64,000 bases of DNA from Gallionella sp. Its GTDB lineage: Bacteria > Pseudomonadota > Gammaproteobacteria > Burkholderiales > Gallionellaceae. The translations under genes were made by a program, and so were the position numbers. Below the pieces are notes generated by a model. The model did no database searches. It was not told the origin of the DNA and was given only the letters and a program-made list of their open reading frames with translations. Where the stretch lies: positions 1-64,000 of the forward strand of contig JAJDNO010000077.1 in NCBI GenBank assembly GCA_022340615.1, in the 5' to 3' direction. Position 1 is the first letter of the stretch. Each line of letters opens with the position of its first letter. This document shows positions 9,410-18,164 of this stretch, piece after piece.

Positions 9410-9898
9410 ATGACGAAAAGAATAGCCGTAGTCTTTGTCTGCATGGGCAACATCTGCAGATCGCCCACCGCTGAAGCGGTGTTCCGCCACTATGTCGAGA
9501 GCGCCGGAATGTCCGGACAGATCATGATCGACTCGGCCGGCACGCACGATTACCACATCGGCGACAAACCCGATGCGCGCGCGCAGCACGCGGCACAGCA
9601 GCGCGGCTATGACATGAGCCGGCTGCGAGGCCGCCAGGTCGAACAGGAGGATTTTCGCCGTTTCGATTACGTGCTCGCAATGGACTCTGCCAACCTCTCC
9701 ATCCTGCAGCGCATCACGCCGCCCGGCAGCGAAACCCGGGCGCGGCTGTTTCTCGAATATGCGCGCCATCACCGCGAGCGCGATGTGCCCGACCCGTATT
9801 ACGGCGGCGCGGACGGTTTCGAGCGCGTGCTGGACATGGTCGAAGATGCGGCGCAGGGTTTGCTGCAAGAGATACGCCAGCACTATTTTTCCGAATAG
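9410..9898 (+). CDS. Low-molecular-weight protein tyrosine phosphatase
   Basis: A 162-residue phosphatase with the P-loop CMGNICRSP near the N-terminus (Cys nucleophile, Arg for phosphate binding) and the general-acid loop DPYYGG near residue 125. The ORF track begins 13 codons earlier at 9371, but that start lies inside blc; the ATG at 9410, one base after the blc stop, opens directly on the conserved beta strand. Targets may be bacterial tyrosine kinases or arsenate, but no exopolysaccharide genes are near. It ends in a strong bidirectional terminator shared with rne. Confidence 0.92.
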   Translation: MTKRIAVVFVCMGNICRSPTAEAVFRHYVESAGMSGQIMIDSAGTHDYHIGDKPDARAQHAAQQRGYDMSRLRGRQVEQEDFRRFDYVLAMDSANLSILQRITPPGSETRARLFLEYARHHRERDVPDPYYGGADGFERVLDMVEDAAQGLLQEIRQHYFSE

Positions 9899-9911
9899 GC
9901 TTCGTGAAATG

Positions 9912-9950
9912 AAAAAGCCGCACGACTTTCATCGTGCGGCTTTGTTTATT
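9912..9950. terminator. Bidirectional terminator between the phosphatase gene and rne
   Basis: A perfect 12-bp stem (AAAGCCGCACGA/TCGTGCGGCTTT) with a 6-base loop has A-rich sequence on the left and TTTGTTT on the right, so it can terminate both converging transcripts. Confidence 0.9.
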
Positions 9951-9960
9951 GCAGGCCGGG

Positions 9961-12552
9961 TTATCCCTGCTGAGTGTGCTGCGTCTCGATCTGCTCCAGC
10001 GGTTCATTCTCGACATAGACTTCACGCTGGCGCGGACGACGGCGCGGCGCGTTTCGTTCCGCAGCAGCGGCAGGAAATTCCGGTATGGTTCCCAGCTTGA
10101 TCGGATCGGTCTCGATCTGGATCAGTCCCGAAGCCGCGGCCAATTCCGAAGTCTGGACAGGGGCCGAAGTCTGGACAGGGGAAGGGGCAGGAGCCTCAAC
10201 ATGGGGCCGCGCTGCAACTGGTGCCGTAGACACGGTAGCGGGCAGGTTTTCCGGAACAACCTGGGGCAGGTTCGCTTCAACCACTGCAGGTAGTGTTGGC
10301 GCTAACTCGGCAGGGACACTGGGCTTATAGACTTCCGGCATCGCGATGTATTCGCTGGGCCGAACGAATCCGTCCGGGTAGGCGATATATTCCGTCGGCT
10401 TGGCGGGCGCGGTAGCGACCGGCTCCCCGGGCCGCTGGGCTTGGCTATTCGCTGCTGCTGCTTCCCGTTGCTCGCGTTCCTTGCGACCGCCGCGGCGTCC
10501 GCGGCGGCGTCCGCCTTCCCGTGGCGGCGTGATGGCTTCTGTTTGTTCCAGTGCGGCAACCTGGCTTTCCAGCACCGGCTTTTCTTCGCCTGTCCTGTTG
10601 GCCTGCGCTGCGCCGGGCATGCCCTTGGCTGAACCTTCGCCAGCTGCACGCTGGGGACGCTGCGGCCTGGGCTGACGCTGTTCCTGGGTTTTTGCATCCG
10701 CCGGCTTCTGGCCACTGCGCGGTTCATTGCGGTTGCGATTCGCTGCTTCGCCGCGTTCGCCGCGGCCGCGATCGCGGCGCTTGCCGCCGTTTCCATCGCC
10801 GCGTTCTCCGCGTTCCGGACGCTTCGCGTTGCGCTGCCTGTTAGGGGCAGTCCTGGCCTGCGGCTGTTCTTCCTCGCCAGCCGATGTCAACCAGGAGAAT
10901 AATTTCCCGAACAACGATGTTTTTGCTGCTTTCGCTTTCATCGGTGCTGCCTTGATCGGGGTGACGCCCTGCACCACGGCCTTGGCGCGGGTGGCTTTTT
11001 GCTGTTCCTGTGCGGCGCTCAGCGGTCTTTCCTCGTCAGGTTTTTCCACCAGCTTGTAGCTTGCCTGCAATGCTTCGCTGGTCATGTCGTCCTGGCGCAG
11101 CCGGTTGATGCTGTAGTTGGGTGTTTCCATATGCGGGTTGGGGATCAGCGTGATGCCGACCTTCAGGCGCGATTCGATGCGGAATATGTCGGCGCGCTTC
11201 TCGTTGAGCAGGAAGGTCGCGACATCCACCGGCACCTGCACGTGTATCGCCGCGCTGCTTTCCTTCATCGCCTCTTCCTGGATGATGCGCAGGATGTGCA
11301 AGGCCGAAGACTCGATGCCGCGGATGTGGCCGATGCCGCTGCAGCGCGGGCAGGGGATGTAGTTGCCTTCGCCGAGGCTCGGTGCGAGGCGCTGGCGTGA
11401 CAATTCGAGCAGACCGAAGCGCGAAATCTTTGCGGTCTGCACGCGTGCGCGGTCGTAACGCAGCGAGTCGCGCAGGCGATCTTCGACATCGCGCTGGTTG
11501 CGGTTGCTTTCCATGTCGATGAAGTCGATCACGATCAGACCGCCCAGGTCGCGCAGGCGCAGCTGGCGCGCAATTTCTTCCGCCGCCTCGAGGTTGGTGT
11601 TGAACGCGGTGGCTTCGATGTCCGTACCTTTGGTCGCGCGCGCCGAGTTGATGTCGATCGAAGTCAGCGCTTCGGTATGGTCGATCACGATCACGCCGCC
11701 GGACGGCAGGCGCACTTCGCGAGCATGCGCGGATTCGATCTGGTGCTCGATCTGGAAGCGCGAGAACAGCGGCACGTCGTCGACATAGCGCTTGATGCGG
11801 TTCACATTGCCCGGCATCACCGTGCTCATGAACGCGAGCGCCTGCTGGTAGACTTCTTCGGTATCGATCAGGATTTCGCTGATTTCGGGGTTGAAGTAGT
11901 CGCGGATTGCGCGCACCACCAGGCTGCTTTCAAGATAGATCAGCGAAGGCGCCTTTTCCGATTCGGCAGCACCCTCGATCGCATCCCACAATTGTTTCAG
12001 GTAATCGAGGTCCCACTGCAATTCTTCCTCGTTGCGGCCGATGCCGGCAGTGCGGGCGATGATGCTCATGCCCTGCGGAACATCGACCTGCGACAGTACC
12101 TGGCGCAGTTCGTCGCGATCCTCGCCCTCGATGCGGCGCGATACGCCGCCGCCGTTCGGGTTGTTCGGCATCAGCACGATGTAGCGGCCGGCCAGGCTGA
12201 TATAGGTGGTCAGCGCCGCGCCCTTGTTGCCGCGTTCGTCCTTTTCCACCTGCACCAGCAATTCCTGGCCTTCGCGCAGGGCTTCCTTGATCGAGGGGCG
12301 GTTGCCGCTGCCGGACTGGTAATACTGGGGGGCGACTTCCTTGAATGGCAGAAAACCGTGGCGGGAACCGCCGTATTCGACGAAGCAGGCTTCGAGGCTG
12401 GGTTCCAGGCGGGTGATGACGGCTTTGTAGATGTTGCTTTTGCGTTGTTCCTTGCCGGCGGTTTCAATGTCCAGGTCTATGAGTTTCTGACCGTCGACAA
12501 TGGCGACACGTAGCTCTTCCGGCTGCGTCGCATTGAATAACATGCGTTTCAT
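9961..12552 (-). CDS. rne: Ribonuclease E
   Basis: The essential endoribonuclease of mRNA decay and rRNA/tRNA processing, 863 residues. The start MKRMLFNATQ is canonical, with a GGGAGA ribosome site. It carries the S1 domain near residues 35-120, the catalytic DNase-I-like region with IDINSARAT and VIDFIDME (the two metal-binding aspartates), and the zinc-link CPRCSGIGHIRG. Around residues 545-560 a short amphipathic helix (KTSLFGKLFSWLTS) resembles the membrane-anchoring segment of E. coli RNase E. The following Arg-rich and Pro/Ala-rich region is the disordered degradosome scaffold, shorter than in E. coli. It is divergent from rluC, as in many proteobacteria. Confidence 0.97.
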   Translation of the reverse strand: MKRMLFNATQPEELRVAIVDGQKLIDLDIETAGKEQRKSNIYKAVITRLEPSLEACFVEYGGSRHGFLPFKEVAPQYYQSGSGNRPSIKEALREGQELLVQVEKDERGNKGAALTTYISLAGRYIVLMPNNPNGGGVSRRIEGEDRDELRQVLSQVDVPQGMSIIARTAGIGRNEEELQWDLDYLKQLWDAIEGAAESEKAPSLIYLESSLVVRAIRDYFNPEISEILIDTEEVYQQALAFMSTVMPGNVNRIKRYVDDVPLFSRFQIEHQIESAHAREVRLPSGGVIVIDHTEALTSIDINSARATKGTDIEATAFNTNLEAAEEIARQLRLRDLGGLIVIDFIDMESNRNQRDVEDRLRDSLRYDRARVQTAKISRFGLLELSRQRLAPSLGEGNYIPCPRCSGIGHIRGIESSALHILRIIQEEAMKESSAAIHVQVPVDVATFLLNEKRADIFRIESRLKVGITLIPNPHMETPNYSINRLRQDDMTSEALQASYKLVEKPDEERPLSAAQEQQKATRAKAVVQGVTPIKAAPMKAKAAKTSLFGKLFSWLTSAGEEEQPQARTAPNRQRNAKRPERGERGDGNGGKRRDRGRGERGEAANRNRNEPRSGQKPADAKTQEQRQPRPQRPQRAAGEGSAKGMPGAAQANRTGEEKPVLESQVAALEQTEAITPPREGGRRRGRRGGRKEREQREAAAANSQAQRPGEPVATAPAKPTEYIAYPDGFVRPSEYIAMPEVYKPSVPAELAPTLPAVVEANLPQVVPENLPATVSTAPVAARPHVEAPAPSPVQTSAPVQTSELAAASGLIQIETDPIKLGTIPEFPAAAAERNAPRRRPRQREVYVENEPLEQIETQHTQQG

Positions 12553-13039
12553 TATATTTTCTCCCGCGCTCTGACACGGGCGAGACCAGGCTATACGCGG
12601 TTAAGCGTTACGGACGAGCAAACACCGAGCAATCGTGCAATCAGTCTTGTAAAGTGCGATCGGTTGGTCAATTCGGTTCTCTATCGGTAGCCAGTCTTCA
12701 TCAATTGTTCTCGGGGATTTCGGCATCGGTGGCTGCGGGTGCATCGCTGCACTCGCCAGTCCGACCGCTGCAAAAGTCCCCTTGGGGTGTTGCAGCCCCG
12801 ATCAATATTGCCGGGGCTGCAGCACGTAAAATCCACAGGTGCTTTGAGCGCGCAAATCTATTACTATCACTGCTGGTTCCGGTGAGTGATGTTAACCGGG
12901 CTGCGGCTGGAAGGGTGGCGGCGCAATGCGCCGTCGCTTGAGCCAAATGTTCTTTGGCGGCCAGTTTCTGAGGCTCAGGATGCAGTTGCATCCCAAAGTT
13001 ACCCATTCCAAATCACGCGAGCGACGAAGTATAAGCAAA
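12553..13039. promoter_or_regulatory. rne-rluC divergent spacer with a strong hairpin
   Basis: These 487 bases hold no credible gene; small ORFs here are not conserved-looking. The main feature is an inverted repeat at 12787-12825, about 235 bases upstream of rne, with 14-bp arms (13 of 14 paired) around an 11-base loop. A smaller hairpin CGGCGC-AAT-GCGCCG lies at 12919-12933. In E. coli a long structured rne leader mediates autoregulation by RNase E; the same is inferred here. I could not place promoters confidently. Confidence 0.5.
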
Positions 13040-14023
13040 ATGAATGGTTTAAGCAAAGACTCTGTGAGTTTTGTGGAAATCGACGAAAGCGGCGAGTCCC
13101 AGCGCATCGACAACTTCCTGTTCAAGCATCTGAAAGGCGTGCCGAAAAGCCATGTCTACCGCATTCTGCGCGGGGAGGTGCGGGTCAACAAAAAGCGCAT
13201 CGACCAGACCTACAGGCTGAAGCTGGGCGATCTGCTGCGCATTCCGCCGATTCGCGTCGCGGAAAAACACGAGATCGAGCAAACGCACATCCCTGCGGTG
13301 GAATTCCCGATCATTTACGAGGATGATGCGCTGGTGGCGGTGAACAAGCCTGCCGGCGTCGCGGTGCACGGCGGCAGCGGGGTCAGCTTCGGGGTGATCG
13401 AGCAGATGCGCCGCGCCCGTCCCCAGGCGAAATTCCTGGAACTGGTGCACCGGCTGGACCGCGAGACTTCCGGCGTGCTGCTGCTCGCGAAGAAGCGTTC
13501 CGCGCTGACCGCGATGCACGAGATCATGCGCGAGGGCAACAGCGACAAGCGCTATTTCGCGCTGGTGCTGGGTGAATGGAAGAACGTGAGGCAGCACGTC
13601 AAACTGCCGCTGCACAAGTACGACACGCCGCAGGGCGAGAAGCGCGTGACGGTCAGGGAAGACGGGCAGGCATCGCACACCGTGTTTGCATTGCAGAAAA
13701 ACTGGCCGCCGCAAAAGAACCTGCCGGCATTCTCGTTGCTGGAGGCGCAGCTGAAGACCGGCCGAACCCACCAGATCCGCGTGCATCTCGCGCATCTTGG
13801 CTTCCCGATCGCCGGCGACGACAAATACGGCGACTTTGCGAGCAACAAGGCGCTGGCGAAACAGGGATTGAAAAGGATGTTCCTGCATGCTTACAGCATC
13901 GCGTTCGCGCATCCGCTGACCGGTGAGCCGATGCGGCTGGTCGCGCCGCTGGCGCAGGATCTGGAGCGGTTTATCGCGAAGCTGGACGAGCTTCGCGCTG
14001 AGGAGCGGTCAGTTCAGGACTGA
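13040..14023 (+). CDS. rluC: 23S rRNA pseudouridine synthase RluC
   Basis: This enzyme makes pseudouridines 955, 2504 and 2580 (E. coli numbering) in 23S rRNA. An N-terminal S4-like RNA-binding domain (RIDNFLFKHLKGVPKSHVYR) is followed by the RluA-type catalytic domain, with LVHRLDRETSGVLLLA containing the catalytic aspartate and KTGRTHQIRVHLAHLG. The ORF track starts at 12926, but the ATG at 13040 (MNGLSKDSV) fits RluC proteins and gives 327 residues. It is divergent from rne. A 7-bp hairpin without a T-run overlaps the stop codon. Confidence 0.94.
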   Translation: MNGLSKDSVSFVEIDESGESQRIDNFLFKHLKGVPKSHVYRILRGEVRVNKKRIDQTYRLKLGDLLRIPPIRVAEKHEIEQTHIPAVEFPIIYEDDALVAVNKPAGVAVHGGSGVSFGVIEQMRRARPQAKFLELVHRLDRETSGVLLLAKKRSALTAMHEIMREGNSDKRYFALVLGEWKNVRQHVKLPLHKYDTPQGEKRVTVREDGQASHTVFALQKNWPPQKNLPAFSLLEAQLKTGRTHQIRVHLAHLGFPIAGDDKYGDFASNKALAKQGLKRMFLHAYSIAFAHPLTGEPMRLVAPLAQDLERFIAKLDELRAEERSVQD

Positions 14024-14086
14024 CCGTGCTGGCGTGGGCAACGCAAGCGCCCGTACGGAATCAATCCTCCGGCCGATCCATAACGA

Positions 14087-15124
14087 TCATTCCCAGATAT
14101 CCACGGCGATGCCCCGTTCGCGCAGCGCGTCGGCGCGCGCGCGGATGTAGCGCTGCAGGCTGGGCTGTGTTCTGTAAGAGCCGGACGAGACATAGTCCAG
14201 CACCGACTGGAAATGAAAGCTTTTCAAAAAGGCCTCTATCCGGATCACCTCTTTTCCGGCATCGAACACAACCACACTGGGTACGTATCCGATTTTGAGT
14301 TCGTTCGCCCAGTCGCGCGCCGTGGTTCGGCGCCCGTCCGGGGTGATCACCGGGGTATGGGCCCAGCGATCCAGCTGAACCACGTTGAAATTCCGGATCA
14401 GCTTCAGTGTCTCGGGGTCGTGCAGTATGTGGCTGTGCATCCGGTCGCAACCGGAACAATCCTTCTGTTCGAAAAATACCGCCAGCGGTTTGGCTGCGGC
14501 GATCCTGTTCAGGTTATAGGGAGGTTGCGCAAAGAAAGGTTCCGGATTAAGCACGCCTTTCGAAGGTGGCGGGTCCAGCCTGGCGTAGTATTCGGGGAAC
14601 GTCATTTTCCCTTCCTGCTTTTCACCGACGTACTTCAGCGCGGCGAGAAACTGGTGGGGCGGGTAATAGCCGTTGATGCGCAACACGATTTCGCCCTTTT
14701 CGTCGATCAGCAGTATGGTGGGCGTGAACCAGACCTGGAGTTTCTCGGCGAGCTGTTTTTCCGTCATCTGTTTGCCGGAAAAATCGGTTACCTCCCGATC
14801 GCCCCAGATATTCATATCGATGGCTTCAAAGTGCCGGCGCGTGTATGCCACGATGTGTGGCTGGCTGAAATTGGTATTGAACAGTTCGGCGCAGTATGGG
14901 CAGCCATTCTGACCAAAATAGAGCAACAGCCGTTTGCCGCTCCGTGACGCTTCGGCGACATCGTCGGGCATGTCCAGGAATGAGTGCTTGAACCATCCGG
15001 GAACGATGAAATGGCCTGCGCCTTTAAGCTCGGCCTTTTCAGCCGCCGATGCCGTCATGCTCGTCAGGCCAAGAATCGCACACAAGCCCAACAAGATCGT
15101 GGATGCGACAAAAATTTTCTTCAT
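14087..15124 (-). CDS. Periplasmic protein with two thioredoxin-like domains
   Basis: A 345-residue exported protein: a Sec signal peptide (hydrophobic run ending in SAAEKAE) and then two thioredoxin-fold halves. The first has the active site GCPYC near residue 80, similar to SoxW/DsbC-like or glutaredoxin-type sites. The second, after about residue 205, has DCSGC near residue 228 and its own cis-Pro region (GYVPSVVVFD). Two different CxxC sites in tandem suggest a relay or a disulfide reductase/isomerase. No Sox or cytochrome maturation genes are adjacent, so the substrate is unknown. It converges with rluC. Confidence 0.75.
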   Translation of the reverse strand: MKKIFVASTILLGLCAILGLTSMTASAAEKAELKGAGHFIVPGWFKHSFLDMPDDVAEASRSGKRLLLYFGQNGCPYCAELFNTNFSQPHIVAYTRRHFEAIDMNIWGDREVTDFSGKQMTEKQLAEKLQVWFTPTILLIDEKGEIVLRINGYYPPHQFLAALKYVGEKQEGKMTFPEYYARLDPPPSKGVLNPEPFFAQPPYNLNRIAAAKPLAVFFEQKDCSGCDRMHSHILHDPETLKLIRNFNVVQLDRWAHTPVITPDGRRTTARDWANELKIGYVPSVVVFDAGKEVIRIEAFLKSFHFQSVLDYVSSGSYRTQPSLQRYIRARADALRERGIAVDIWE

Positions 15125-15283
15125 GTCCTTTTCCTCCCGATTGACCGAATTGAGTTTGTCCGGACAAATACAGCATGCCGCTTTGCAGCGCTTGACCAGG
15201 TTTCATGCTTTGCACAGCGGGCAGTGTTTCGCTGAAGTTGCTGCGGTGCCGGGAAATCGTAGCAATAAGTCGCAATAAATACC

Positions 15284-15320
15284 ATTGATTTAAGCCATCG
15301 ATTTAAGCCAACGATTTAAC
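15284..15320. repeat. 13-bp tandem repeat upstream of ndh
   Basis: Nearly three tandem units: ATTGATTTAAGCC, ATCGATTTAAGCC and a partial AACGATTTAAC, about 100 bases upstream of the NADH dehydrogenase start and just before a TATAAT box at 15377. The surrounding spacer 15125-15420 has no gene. The repeats may bind a regulator. Confidence 0.5.
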
Positions 15321-15351
15321 TTGGGCCGGCGCATTGTTCCGATTACCCGAC

Positions 15352-15382
15352 TTTAATCAGCCTGCCTGCACAAGCGTATAAT
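15352..15382 (+). promoter_or_regulatory. Putative promoter of ndh
   Basis: A perfect TATAAT at 15377-15382 lies 38 bases before the ndh start; the best -35 is TTTAAT (15352-15357) with a long 19-base spacer, so activation by a factor bound at the upstream tandem repeats is possible. Confidence 0.4.
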
Positions 15383-15420
15383 CTGGCGACTGCTCATAAA
15401 GCGGAGAGCTTACTCGCGAT

Positions 15421-16725
15421 ATGGCTCATCACATCATCATCGTCGGCGGCGGTGCGTCCGGCCTCGAACTGGCGACCAGGCTGGGCAACCGGCTTGGCAG
15501 GAAACATCTTGCCGATATCACTCTGATCGACTCCAGCCGCACCCATATCTGGAAACCGCTGCTGCACGAGATTGCAGCCGGAACGCTGGATTCTGCCGAG
15601 GACGAACTGGAATACCTGGCACAGGCGCGCTGGAATCATTTCCGCTACCGTCTCGGCCGCGTGATCGGCCTGGACCGCGAGCGCAGGGAGGTACTGCTTG
15701 CGCCAACGCTGAACGATCAGGGGGAGGAGATCATTCCCGAGCGCCGCTTCAGTTTCGACACGCTGGTTTTTGCTGTGGGCAGTCTGAGCAATGATTTTGG
15801 CATTCCCGGCGTGCAGCAGCATTGTTTGTTCCTCGACAGCACCGAGCAGGCGGAGCGCTTCCAGCAGAAACTGCTTAACTGCATGCTCAAGGCGCACACC
15901 CAGGGCAAGCCGATAGAACCGGGACAGCTGGATGTCGCGATCGTCGGTGCCGGCGCTACCGGGGTGGAACTGGCCGCACAACTGCACCACGTGACTCGCC
16001 TGGTGTCTGCATACGGGCTGGATACGATCGATCCCGCGGAAGATATCAGACTGCACGTGATCGAGGCCGGGCCGCGCATACTCCCGGCGCTGCCGACGCG
16101 GCTGTCCGATGCGGCCGTGCGCGAACTGGACCATCTGGGCGTAACCGTCCATGTCAACCAGCGTGTCGTTGAAGTCAATGCACGGGGCATCGTTTCCGCG
16201 GCAGGCGTGACCATCCCGGCTGCGATCAAGGTCTGGGCGGCCGGCATCAAGGCACCGGAGTTCCTGAAGGATATCGCCGGGCTGGAAACCAACCGCATCA
16301 ACCAGCTGGTGGTCAAACGCAACCTGCAGTGCACGCGCGATGAAAATATATTCGCGATCGGAGACTGCGCGGCCTGTCCGATGGACGAGTCGGGCAACAA
16401 TGTACCGCCGCGTGCGCAGGCTGCTCATCAGCAGGCAACGACATTGTCCAGAACGCTGGTGCGCCGTCTTCACGGCAAGCCGCCGCTGGATTATCGATAC
16501 CGGGACTATGGCTCGCTGGTTGCGATGGGCAGATACAGCACCGTCGGCAGCCTGATGGGCGGGCTGGTCGGAAGCATGATGATATCGGGTTTTATCGCCC
16601 GCTTTGTCTATCTGATGCTGTACAAGATGCACCAGGCTGCGCTGTATGGGTGGCCGCGCGCATTGCTGATCTCGCTGCTGCATTTCCTGCGCAAGGGCAT
16701 CGATCCCCAGGTCAAACTTCATTGA
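15421..16725 (+). CDS. ndh: Type II NADH:quinone oxidoreductase (NDH-2)
   Basis: A 434-residue FAD-dependent dehydrogenase that moves electrons from NADH to quinone without proton pumping. The N-terminal FAD loop IIIVGGGASGLELA and a second Rossmann motif VAIVGAGATGVELAAQL (NADH site, near residue 175) are present, as is the C-terminal FAD-binding IFAIGDCAACP. The hydrophobic C-terminal region with KMHQAALYGWPRAL is the membrane-associated segment of NDH-2. It is a monocistron facing a convergent MscS gene. Confidence 0.9.
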   Translation: MAHHIIIVGGGASGLELATRLGNRLGRKHLADITLIDSSRTHIWKPLLHEIAAGTLDSAEDELEYLAQARWNHFRYRLGRVIGLDRERREVLLAPTLNDQGEEIIPERRFSFDTLVFAVGSLSNDFGIPGVQQHCLFLDSTEQAERFQQKLLNCMLKAHTQGKPIEPGQLDVAIVGAGATGVELAAQLHHVTRLVSAYGLDTIDPAEDIRLHVIEAGPRILPALPTRLSDAAVRELDHLGVTVHVNQRVVEVNARGIVSAAGVTIPAAIKVWAAGIKAPEFLKDIAGLETNRINQLVVKRNLQCTRDENIFAIGDCAACPMDESGNNVPPRAQAAHQQATTLSRTLVRRLHGKPPLDYRYRDYGSLVAMGRYSTVGSLMGGLVGSMMISGFIARFVYLMLYKMHQAALYGWPRALLISLLHFLRKGIDPQVKLH

Positions 16726-16763
16726 TGTGCGTGCCCGCAACGGACACGGGCCGCTTCGCTGTT

Positions 16764-17663
16764 TCAGCCGGTCTTGTCCATCCTGACCGCCAGCGTTCCC
16801 GAGCGGATATGCAAATCCCGTTGCGGGAATGGAATTTCGATATTCCGTTTTCTGAGTTCGTCCTCGATCGCCCACAGGAATACCGCCTGGGTTTTTCCCG
16901 GTGTCGTGATCGTGCTCGGCCCGACCCACACCACCAGCTCGAAATTCAGGCTGCTGTCCCCGAACCCGACCAGCCACACATCGGGTTCGCGACCGGGCTC
17001 GTGCACGGTGCCGATGATGCTGTCTGCGGCAGCGATACCCGCTTCCTTGACCAGTTGCTTGTCCACGCCGTAGGCAACGCCGAACGGGACATGGATGCGC
17101 CGCACCCGCTCGCCCAGAGTCCAGTTGACGACCCGGCCGGTGATGAATTCCGAATTGGGCACGATGATGTCGATCAGGTCTGAAGTCGTGACGCGCGTAT
17201 AGCGCAGATTGATTTCAGTGACCCTGCCCATCACGCCGGATTGCAGATCGACAAAGTCATCTACCTTCACGATCTCTTCGATCAGGATGATGATGCCGGA
17301 CACGAAATTGCTGATGATGTTCTGCAGGCCAAATCCGACACCGACGCCGATTGCACCGCCGATCACGGTGAAGCTGGCCATGTCGAAACCGATGTAGCTG
17401 AGTCCGAGCACTAACCCGATTATCCAGATCGCATAGCGGCTCATTCGGCTCAGCGCATACCAGCCCGGCGTGACTTTCTGGTTTCTTTGGCGCCCCACCC
17501 GGGCGATGATTTTTTCGATCATGACGCCGATACGCCAGATCGCGGTCAGTATGAACAGCAGGACGATCACGCGGATCAGGTTGATTTGCGTGTCGGCGAT
17601 GGAGAACCACGGAACAGTGGCCGCATCTTTGAGCTTGTGATACATCTCCAGCAATATGTTCAT
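16764..17663 (-). CDS. MscS-family mechanosensitive ion channel
   Basis: A 299-residue small-conductance mechanosensitive channel. Three transmembrane helices are visible in the N-terminal 120 residues, and the pore-lining TM3 carries the Gly/Ala-rich GGAIGVGVGFGLQNIISNFV pattern. The beta domain follows with VGRVTEIN-type sequence (GVMGRVTEINLRYT) and the mixed C-terminal domain. The channel releases solutes on hypo-osmotic shock. It is divergent from the small membrane protein at 17756. Confidence 0.92.
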   Translation of the reverse strand: MNILLEMYHKLKDAATVPWFSIADTQINLIRVIVLLFILTAIWRIGVMIEKIIARVGRQRNQKVTPGWYALSRMSRYAIWIIGLVLGLSYIGFDMASFTVIGGAIGVGVGFGLQNIISNFVSGIIILIEEIVKVDDFVDLQSGVMGRVTEINLRYTRVTTSDLIDIIVPNSEFITGRVVNWTLGERVRRIHVPFGVAYGVDKQLVKEAGIAAADSIIGTVHEPGREPDVWLVGFGDSSLNFELVVWVGPSTITTPGKTQAVFLWAIEDELRKRNIEIPFPQRDLHIRSGTLAVRMDKTG

Positions 17664-17690
17664 GCGTACTGCTCCGGTTCTCGATTTCGA

Positions 17691-17719
17691 TTGGACATTC
17701 TATACAGTCGGGCCATACT
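17691..17719 (+). promoter_or_regulatory. Putative promoter of the 17756 membrane-protein gene
   Basis: TTGGAC (17691-17696) and CATACT (17714-17719) with a 17-base spacer lie just upstream of the gene. Confidence 0.4.
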
Positions 17720-17755
17720 ATCATCCGTATGCAGACAGCGGAATCGGGAGGGCTC

Positions 17756-18130
17756 ATGTCGGACAGGACACTCAGGTACATCATTGCGCTTGCAATCGCG
17801 ATGCTGCTTATCTTTCAGATCGGTACGCTGATTTCCGGCTTTTTCGGGATGGTCTGGGGCCTGGTATCGGCGATCGTGGTTGCGGCGGTATCGTTTCTCT
17901 CATCGCGCCTGGCCAAAGCCGGCGGCAAGGGTTCGCTGTGGTTTCTGTTTCCGATCGTCGTGTTCACGCTGATCCCGATCGCATTGACGGTATGGCGCGG
18001 CGTCACCGAGGATCAAACCTGGCTGGACATGCTGGCCAGGCTTACTCCGTTCACGGTCGGCTTCGCTGCGCCGATCATATTGCTGCTGCTCGCCTATTAC
18101 GAGCTGCGCAAGCGCGACATCAGGAGCTGA
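17756..18130 (+). CDS. Small integral membrane protein, unknown function
   Basis: A 124-residue protein with about four hydrophobic segments, a short basic C-terminus (YELRKRDIRS) and no recognisable catalytic motif. The ORF track starts at 17729, but the ATG at 17756 has GGGAGGG directly upstream and is preferred. It is not similar to anything I recognise; its place beside an MscS channel gives no firm clue. Confidence 0.65.
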   Translation: MSDRTLRYIIALAIAMLLIFQIGTLISGFFGMVWGLVSAIVVAAVSFLSSRLAKAGGKGSLWFLFPIVVFTLIPIALTVWRGVTEDQTWLDMLARLTPFTVGFAAPIILLLLAYYELRKRDIRS

Positions 18131-18164
18131 CCGTTTGTTCGGGCGGCGGCCTGAACAATACCAG

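Noticed and set aside
14006-14026. Terminator after rluC
   Set aside because: There is a 7-bp hairpin over the stop codon but no T-run, so I do not call a terminator.
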